The position numbers were made by a program, and so were the translations under genes. 64,000 bases of DNA from Phoronis australis (lineage: Eukaryota > Phoronida > Phoronidae), in contig NMRA01000978.1 in NCBI GenBank assembly GCA_002633005.1, positions 1-64,000 on the forward strand, read 5' to 3'. This document shows, in pieces, positions 57,966 through 64,000 of the stretch. Below the pieces are notes generated by a model. That model was not told the DNA's origin. It did not search any database and saw only the letters and a program-made list of their open reading frames with translations. The stretch's first letter is position 1. Each line of letters opens with the position of its first letter.

Positions 57966-58937
57966 GAACGGGGAGGGAAAGATATTTTCAACACTTCAAA
58001 ATGGCAAAGAAAACGGAAAAGCATTCAGTGTTTGATCTAGAATATTATGAGGAGTACCAACCTTTAATTCTGTGGTGTCTGTGAACAAACACCCACACAC
58101 ACTGAAGTGCACACCCATAATTTACCGCAACATAATAAGTCTTTTTCCTTGCCGTTGGCCAAAGGTATGGAGTTGCAGGTCCCCTGGCGGGCCCCTTTAA
58201 ATCTGCCACTTAGGCCAAAAGACGTGGAACTCAGTCAGAAGAATCAGATGTGACGCCGTAACGCCTACAACGATTACGGTATGCTGGGAGACACGTACAG
58301 ATACATGTATGACTTTGAGCACGTGTTGTCGTAAAACTGAACGTTGAAAACAGTTTATTCTCGCACTGAAATTGCGTAGGTGGTAACCACAGTGGTAACT
58401 TTCAGATGCACGGTTGAGCATACAGATATTGTGCACGCCTGCAATCTTTAAGATTGTTAAGCCTGGGTCTGATCAGGTCTTATGTTAAACGTGATTCATG
58501 GATATAAAGGTATAAAGGAATAAATTACACTGCCAGTCCCCCAACTGTTTAATCAAAATTCACTAAATAACTTAAACTTTTTGACACCGACTGGGATCTA
58601 AATTCTCCCGCTTTATTAGCGGAAGTCACTGGCTTTGTTGCTCATCAATTGATATTCAAAAAGTTTGCCTGTTTTCGTAAAGCATTGGTAGACCTCACCT
58701 CACATGAGTGGAAATTTGAAGGGATTGTGGTAGCAAAAAGTGTTAAAACGCTGTTATACCAAGACATGGGGACTACGTGGCGCTGAGTGTACGTTGTCGC
58801 GGTCTGGCCGGTTAAAGAATTTCAATATGGCGTAGCAATTTTGGAGGTCAGCTTTTGCCGGAATACATGTAGGATTGATTGGCTGTGCGCTGTATGCTTT
58901 AAATTACAAAAGACGTGGAGTTAAAGTAAGGAATAAA
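57966..58937. other. No gene recognised
   Basis: No recognisable ORF, RNA or repeat. It lies downstream (in minus-strand terms) of the cysteine-rich gene. Confidence 0.4.
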
Positions 58938-58943
58938 TTTATT
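58938..58943 (-). terminator. Polyadenylation signal AATAAA
   Basis: AATAAA on the minus strand, about 58 bases after the stop codon of the cysteine-rich secreted protein gene. Placement fits a short 3' UTR. Confidence 0.6.
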
Positions 58944-59000
58944 ATCCGTAATCAAACTACAGTTCCATAGTTGTAGTCACACTTATATTTCCTGTTGGGT

Positions 59001-59070
59001 TCAGTCTAATTTTGGCAACTTTTTTCCATCTAGCCAGAAGTCGTAGCCGCATCCTCCACAATAGTTGGGT
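59001..59070 (-). CDS. Cysteine-rich secreted protein, last coding exon
   Basis: The acceptor TTTATTGCTGTTTCAG precedes the exon. One base completes the codon left open by exon 61505-61657, giving Val; then the frame reads PNYCGGCGYDFWLDGKKLPK and two more residues before TGA. The YCxGC-x3-F-x3-G block repeats the one at the start of the previous exon (DYCTGCNHYF...HG), so this exon completes the second motif repeat. The exon is 70 bases including the stop, exactly in phase. A poly(A) signal follows at 58943-58938. A family B MITE lies 45 bp upstream in the intron. I know this type of block from secreted proteins of marine invertebrates but cannot give a family name. Confidence 0.8.
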
Positions 59071-59114
59071 CTGAAACAGCAATAAAATGAACATTCTCTG
59101 ATGGAGTGACACCG

Positions 59115-59270
59115 GGCGTGCGTTCAGTAACGCTAGGAGCTATGCTAGGACCAAGCTAAAATGTAGGCAAAGTCACGTGTTCTCATATGAAATACAAGGC
59201 AATGTCTCCCGTAATCTCGCGAAGTATTGTTTTTCAGCGGGGTCCTAGCGCTACTGAACGGGAGGCGGGT
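59115..59270. mobile_element. Foldback MITE, family B, copy 2
   Basis: Left arm GCGTTCAGTAACGCTAGGAG and right arm GGTCCTAGCGCTACTGAACG are inverse. The interior CCCGTAATCTCGCGAAGTAT matches the inverse of the 23.2-kb copy. It sits in the last intron of the cysteine-rich gene. Confidence 0.85.
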
Positions 59271-59274
59271 TTAC

Positions 59275-61504
59275 TGCATCTCTTTCAGCTTTTAATTTTA
59301 AAGGTCTGCATTGCTACTCACTTTAACAGCACTGGTGAAGTAATTCCCTGATTGCGCCACACTGTGGACAATACCTCCACGGAGAGGTGATCTATCATTT
59401 CCGTCTAACAATGCCGTACACGTTATTGCATATGCTGATTAAGACCAGCATGTCCTAAATTCGCTTTTTGTCAAGGAACTTTTAAGCAACAGAGCTTAAG
59501 CCCTTCACACCGTGGTCATCAATGAATTCGTTTACTAAACACTTTGGATGTGATATCTTTGAGAGTTTTTTTCATATTGTGTACATGTACAAGTAATCAA
59601 TTTACAAACTTTCAAAACAAAAATTTAAAAACATTACTGTCGCCCCAATGTGTTGATGATGGCATCATTATCTAAAGAAGCATAACATCAGCAGCCTGGG
59701 GCGATATAATTAACCACAACAGTATGGTGTCTTTGGTCTGAACAGGTAAATTATTTGGTGCGCAAACATGTCAAGTTGCCCAATCTCGATATGCTAGGGT
59801 GTCAACGTAGGATTCTTTTCATGGCCAAAACGAAGCGTCCAGCCCTAAGTAATAGGAGCATAACTTTCTTTTCTGATGGATACAAAATAGAAAAAAATCT
59901 ACATTTTCATCTATCCATATCCAATTATGAACGAACGTTCCCGATTTTCCACTTTAAAAGATGTCCTTAAGATTCTGCGGCCCACACTTGCACACGTGTT
60001 TCCAAATTTAGCATTCCGACCACCGATGTTTCATACAGGCTGTAATGCACATTTTTAGCTTTCCATATCACCATTAGCTTAAAATCCAGGTCGCGTTCTT
60101 TATACCCGAAATGGAACATAAAAATCTTCTATGTCATTTCCGTCTCACTTAGGAACTGAAGATGGCTACTTAAGTGCTCAAATATATGATGGTTTACGCT
60201 GTCGAATACTTCACAAGTTCACACTTATGCCACCAAGATTCGAGAAACAAACTCGATTAAAAACTCTTGATTTCTGATTCAGGCAGGAATGTAAAGATTT
60301 AACGCTGGGTTCATCAAGTGCAAACTAAGATTAGACAGCCATCAACACAGGGTGAGAGCCAGCCTCATCCCCAAGCCTCAAGATGGCGCTGAGCCGTTTA
60401 GCCATTTCACGCCTGGTGAGGTGAGGAGATGCAGATGTATCCCGTCTGTGCGCTGATTTGCCGTAGACGACGTTCACTGCTGACAAGAGCGATTAGGTAC
60501 AACAAATCTTGAGTCTGTGAATACTTATATACTAATTCTTATGTCTTTGGATGAGATAAATTTGGGTATTTTCCAGAAAATGAACGAGATCCAAACTATT
60601 TGCACAGGCGTTGCTGTTGTGACCATTCGTGGTTCGGAAACAGAAGACTCCGTTTTCGTTACTGCTTGAAATAAAAGATTGTCTCGTGCTTATTGTCAAG
60701 TCTGCTTCATTGAAAGCACCAATCATGCCTTGAATTCAGATACATCAAAGTTTCACAGATCTAAACCAAAATTGTTAATACCCCTCATTTTGATTTTGTA
60801 TATTGTACTAGCATGAAAGTTTAGAGGGGATAAAAGTTAATACAACGCGTGATATTCCGTTGATTTCTGTAAAAATATGTCAGGATTTTGCCCAGAAAAT
60901 TTCACCTCGCCAAGCCTCTAATGGCTAAAGCGATCAGGCCATCTGGAGGCTTAGGGACAAGGATGGACGTGAGCCAGGTGTACGGTTGGAATTTTTGTCG
61001 CATTCAAATGAGAGTGGCTAGTGACTTAAAAAGACTTATCGTTAGTGAAATCTTATGAAGTAGCTCTGCCCGTTGTAGATCAAGTACGTTGTGCTCTAAA
61101 AGTGACCAAATATACTTTCTAATAGAACAAGGTATCCGCGTTTCGCTGTCAATCGTTCACAAGCATTCTATTTTTGCATGTATATATAACGTACACATGC
61201 TGTCACATGAAATATGTCGAGCATTGAATTGAACGAACTTATTTATCAATGTAGGCCTATACGATAACGACGTACACTGCACGGTGACTGACGGATATTG
61301 TAACGACTTGTGATTGCGTTTGCCTTGAAACGTGTTCAACTAGAAAGAAGTAATATGCGTTGGTTTACGTTTAGCAATTCGAAACTGCAACATGCATGCT
61401 ATTTTTAACACGATCAAGAGAATATTTATCAATACGATATGACAACACGCATGCTATTTTAACAAGATCAACAGCAGGACAAAGGAAATATCCTCTATAC
61501 TTAC
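59275..61504. other. Intron of the cysteine-rich gene, with repeats
   Basis: No further exon was recognised; the flanking exons join in phase without one. It holds a decayed family D-like stretch (60234-60340: GAGAAACAAACTCGATTAAA) and an inverted pair (60340-60425 and 60903-60990). Minus-strand ORFs at 60532-60726 and 61157-61339 are unrecognised. Confidence 0.5.
60335..60990. repeat. Inverted repeat pair, about 85 bp, 540 bp apart
   Basis: The plus-strand text CAAGCCTCTAATGGCTAAAG...GGCCATCTGGAGGCTTAGGG (60914-60953 region) matches the minus strand of 60350-60425 (GAAATGGCTAAACGGCTCAG...CGCCATCTTGAGGCTTGGGG). It is probably two copies of one dispersed repeat. Confidence 0.7.
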
Positions 61505-61657
61505 ACACAATGAGCTGAAGAGCAAGGATGCGTTTTTCCAATGCAAGGGTTCACTAGACATGTGGCAGCCACTTCACCTGTACATGTCGGACAGCCATTT
61601 TCAACTAATTGCCCGTGCAACACGAAATAGTGGTTGCAACCAGTGCAATAATCCGCC
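61505..61657 (-). CDS. Cysteine-rich secreted protein, middle exon
   Basis: Acceptor GGAATTTTCAG and donor GTGT|GTAAGTATA bound an exon of 153 bases. After one base that completes Val with the previous exon, 50 codons read ADYCTGCNHYFVLHGQLVEN, then GCPTC..., and end NPCIGKTHPCSSAHC, with two bases carried to the next exon. It contains 8 cysteines. The start (YC-x-GC-x3-F) closes repeat 1 and the end (PC-x6-C-x4-C-V) opens repeat 2, so introns cut each repeat at the same point: the 'CV|xxYC' junction. The codon phase is the same at both introns, as expected after exon duplication. The three exons together hold 16 cysteines, an even number consistent with disulfides in an extracellular protein. 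A 5'-truncated Penelope-like element lies upstream in the neighbouring intron, on the opposite strand. Confidence 0.85.
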
Positions 61658-61660
61658 CTG

Positions 61661-62265
61661 AAAATTCCGTAGAAATGCAAAGTAACAGTTCATATTCCGA
61701 GCACGTACGTATTTCCGAAAAATCTATGCTCTAGGGTGTGGTTCATACAAGTATAAACCTAGACTATTCTGCCTATTCTGCCCTCACGCACTCATTTGAA
61801 AAAGGTATCTACGAACAAATTCCTCCCAATTTTGACTCATTATAATTTTTGAATGTTTATTATGAAATAGTCAGTACAATAAATATACAGACCCAGAAAG
61901 CGTCAAGGGCATTGTATCTGGGCTAAGCAGTACACTAAAAAGAAAAGTATAGGGGCCTACACAATTATTCATAAATTGCTAACTGATGCTATAATAATAC
62001 AACGCCATGCTTTAAATATGAATATGAATACCAAAATAAATGAATCATTTCCATACACAATAAGTTATTTCACAGTCAAAATGGTGATTCGAAAATAAGC
62101 ACATGTATACGATGTTACCGACGAACACAAAGAAATTTAATATTAAAGGAAATTTTGAAACTGTTTCGAATAAAATCTTATGTTAATTTACGTGAAGTTA
62201 TTTACATCCATTTAGAAAAAAAAATAATTCGTTTATACATTTGAGGAAGATCAAAATATTTTTGT
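61661..62265. other. Intron of the cysteine-rich gene
   Basis: AT-rich intronic DNA; nothing recognised besides the Penelope-like insertion that begins near 62270. Confidence 0.45.
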
Positions 62266-62269
62266 AAAG

Positions 62270-62845
62270 GTTAGGGGTACTCCAACTTGGTCATGAAAAA
62301 TAACATGTCTAAAGCGAAAGTCCACCCCGTTGCACAGTGTAGTGTTGTTTATGAATGTGTATGCCCTATGAACGAATGTCTTCGTTCAAACGTCAGACAA
62401 TGTTACATTGGTCAAACGGTTTGCAGTCTTTCCCGTCGGTTATCCATGCATCTTCAATATGGCGCCATTCAAGATCATTTACTGCAATACCACGCACGTA
62501 AAATCACCCGTCAAGAAATTGTGGAAAACACGTCAATTCGCTACGTGGAGCAAGATGTGCTGCGTTTGAAAGTATTAGAGTCACTTTTAATTGCTTTTGA
62601 GAAGCCTGTTTTGAATGAGCAGCAAACAGGGTCGCGCCGCACGTCGCACTTGTTTGCATGACTTTCCTGTTACCCCAATTCATTAGTCATTTTTTGCAGT
62701 ATTTCACACCCGCCGTGTCTCACTGTGTGTGTCGTCAGCTTATACTCTGTGGTGGCATTACTGCGTCATTTTATCTTCACTTGAGAATGAAACAAGTATG
62801 TTTCGAAATATCGTGTGTCTTTTAATTATGTCGCTAGGTCAGTTA
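62270..62845 (+). mobile_element. 5'-truncated Penelope-like element (endonuclease and 3' tail)
   Basis: Consists of the end of a retroelement ORF (GIY-YIG domain) followed by a non-coding tail (62690-62845) that is also present at 57785-57965 on the other strand. The RT is missing; the break lies in or just before the YSNLVMKNNM stretch. It is inserted antisense in an intron of the cysteine-rich gene. Confidence 0.75.
62293..62661 (+). CDS. GIY-YIG endonuclease domain of a Penelope-like element
   Basis: An open frame of about 123 codons without internal stops. It reads MKNNMSKAKVHPVAQCSVVY, then ECVCPMNEC (Cys-rich insert), YIGQTVCSLSRRLSMHLQYG, AIQDHLLQYH, ITRQEIVENT and LKVLESLLIAFEKPVLNEQQ. 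'VYECxCP...C...YIGxT...LSRRLxMHL' with 'I..N..I..........L.ILEaLLI....P.lN.Q' is the GIY-YIG nuclease attached to the RT in Penelope-like retroelements; it nicks the target DNA. The frame has no ATG upstream because the RT part is gone, so the ATG at 62293 is not a natural start. The intact frame suggests fairly recent insertion. Confidence 0.75.
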   Translation: MKNNMSKAKVHPVAQCSVVYECVCPMNECLRSNVRQCYIGQTVCSLSRRLSMHLQYGAIQDHLLQYHARKITRQEIVENTSIRYVEQDVLRLKVLESLLIAFEKPVLNEQQTGSRRTSHLFA

Positions 62846-62849
62846 CTGT

Positions 62850-63822
62850 ATCAGTTGAGAGCAGAGCTTTGTTCAGAAAGTATGAACGCAACGGAATAAA
62901 GACCGTGAACAATGAAAAGTGTCGTGCATTTAACAAATTCTGTATTAGAGGATCTCAAATAATCAATTGACGCCAGGCTAAGACTGACTTGCTGACGACA
63001 TCTGAGCTCAAGAAACTGAGAAAGGCTATTGCTTTCAGAATGCAAAAAGGTAGGCTGCAAGGACAATACCATTTTCTGACGATTCAACTAAGTCACAATT
63101 TACATCGCCCGTAGCAGTGTGATGCATGATATGGAGACTTCAATCTATCTCAATACGCACTGTATATTAAATAATATATTTTGAGAAACATTGAACTCTG
63201 TAACGACATGCCACAGAGTTTCACTTCATGTTTAATCTTAATAAGGCCACATCTGGTCTCCAAATTTAAGACCGGTCTGTATTTCCCTTGAGTTTATTTT
63301 CAATCTAACATCCCCTGTAATATCACTATTTAAACACGTGTTGCAAATGTTACAAAGGACAGAATTCCATCTTAGTCAAAATGAATAGCTTCTGTGTGAC
63401 GTCTCATTTTATTTCACTTGTTGGAATTCATGGTGTGCGCTGACAAGTCCCAAATCGATGAGTGAACAAGGTACGACGGCCAACAGATTTCGAAGCAGCA
63501 AAACTTTAGATCGGGATTGCTGTACACATTTATTTCCAAAATTACAGTCTAATTCGTTCGAAGATTGAGATCGATATGTCTTGTTTACATTTGAGACACG
63601 TTCCCTTTACCTGGAAATGAAACTATGCTCAAGAACAGAGCAACAACCAATTTTCGAAAATTATCGAAGGTTATCCTATTGCAATTGGCTAAACCATGTT
63701 GTTAAGGAAAATTGCCCCTCTTAACTAAAGAGGCGTTGCTTCGTTTGTCAGACTCCTCTAAAAAGAGTTAGTATACAATAAGATAATGTCGATAAAATAG
63801 ATTCTTCATCTAATGTACTTAC
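62850..63822. other. Intron of the cysteine-rich gene
   Basis: No exon or RNA recognised. A minus-strand ORF at 62851-63087 has no domain. Confidence 0.45.
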
Positions 63823-63937
63823 ACACACTTTGCACCAGGACAAGGAGATTCCTGTCCATGACACGTAGACACTATGTTCATACACGGCCAGGTGCAGCGC
63901 TTACAGGTCGTCTCCGCCGCCACAACACTGAGCAGGC
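63823..63937 (-). CDS. Cysteine-rich secreted protein, exon with signal-peptide end
   Basis: Acceptor ATTATTTCCAG and donor TGTGT|GTAAGTACA bound an exon of 115 bases: two bases finishing a codon, 37 codons, two bases left over. It reads LLSVVAAETTCKRCTWPC and goes on to ...STCHGQESPCPGAKC. The hydrophobic LLSVVAA before the first Cys looks like the end of a signal peptide, with cleavage near VAA. Cysteine pattern: C-x2-C-x3-C-x6-C-x6-C-x4-C. The last part (PC-x4-C-V) matches the end of exon 61505-61657. The start codon must be in an exon beyond 64000, so the gene is incomplete here. The function is unknown; small disulfide-rich secreted proteins include inhibitors, matrix and defence proteins. 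Confidence 0.8.
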
Positions 63938-64000
63938 CTGGAAATAATGATTATGTAAACAAACGTCACATCCGGGATGCTCTGTCAACATGTGGATGTA

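Noticed and set aside
60331-60479. Apparent last coding exon on the minus strand (VNVVYGKSAH..., ending VLMAV and a stop)
   Set aside because: The central part has an inverted copy at 60903-60990, so it is a dispersed repeat; the phase also does not fit the cysteine-rich gene.

Overview
This is repeat-rich eukaryotic DNA, most likely from a marine invertebrate. ORFs are short and in no operon-like order. Exons carry GT/AG splice signals. Retroelement classes typical of invertebrate animals are present (Ty3/gypsy, DIRS-like, Penelope-like, tRNA-derived SINE, many foldback MITEs), and the palindrome TACATGTA occurs at least 30 times where one or two would be expected. I cannot name the species.

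The only host gene I can assemble with good support lies at the right end on the minus strand. Three coding exons (63823-63937, 61505-61657, 59001-59070), with perfect phase agreement and a poly(A) signal at 58938, encode the end of a signal peptide and a small secreted protein with a duplicated cysteine-rich motif. Its first exon is beyond the window. A second, weaker host candidate is a signal-peptide exon on the minus strand at 39473-39689. Other possible coding pieces (PAN/Apple-like fragments at 47.2 and 49.0 kb, ORFs at 23.6, 27.8 and 31.5 kb) are tentative.

The rest is mobile DNA and satellites. 4-9 kb: decayed gypsy RT/RNase H and a decayed DIRS-like RT/RNase H. 10.2-11.9 kb: a DNA transposon with a THAP-type zinc finger ORF on one strand and a small acidic ORF on the other, with a second copy at 43.3 kb. 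12-14.5 kb: a gag-integrase LTR element lacking its polymerase. 16.5-18.9 kb: gypsy integrase tail, then a tandem array of CTAGTGG boxes carrying a nested MITE. 19.2 kb: Penelope-like GIY-YIG remnant. 25-26 kb: a segment present twice. 29.8-30.2 kb: about 20 AACTTAAGTT palindromes spaced near 20 bp. 31.8-32.0 kb: an intact-looking tRNA-derived SINE with 12-bp target-site duplication. 33-34 kb: a second CTAGTGG array. 35.3-36.6 kb: a degenerate array of hairpin-forming units. 40.7-41.2 kb: a GC-rich array with ATATTAATAT palindromes. 47.8-54.3 kb: a 3-kb segment present twice, probably two haplotypes laid end to end. 57.8 and 62.3-62.8 kb: pieces of one Penelope-like family on opposite strands.

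Four of the six single-N positions fall exactly at junctions of direct duplications, so these duplications are probably assembly artefacts from a heterozygous genome. In two of them one 'allele' carries the same MITE family (ends GGGCCCGGTCTC) and the other does not, suggesting recent activity of that family.
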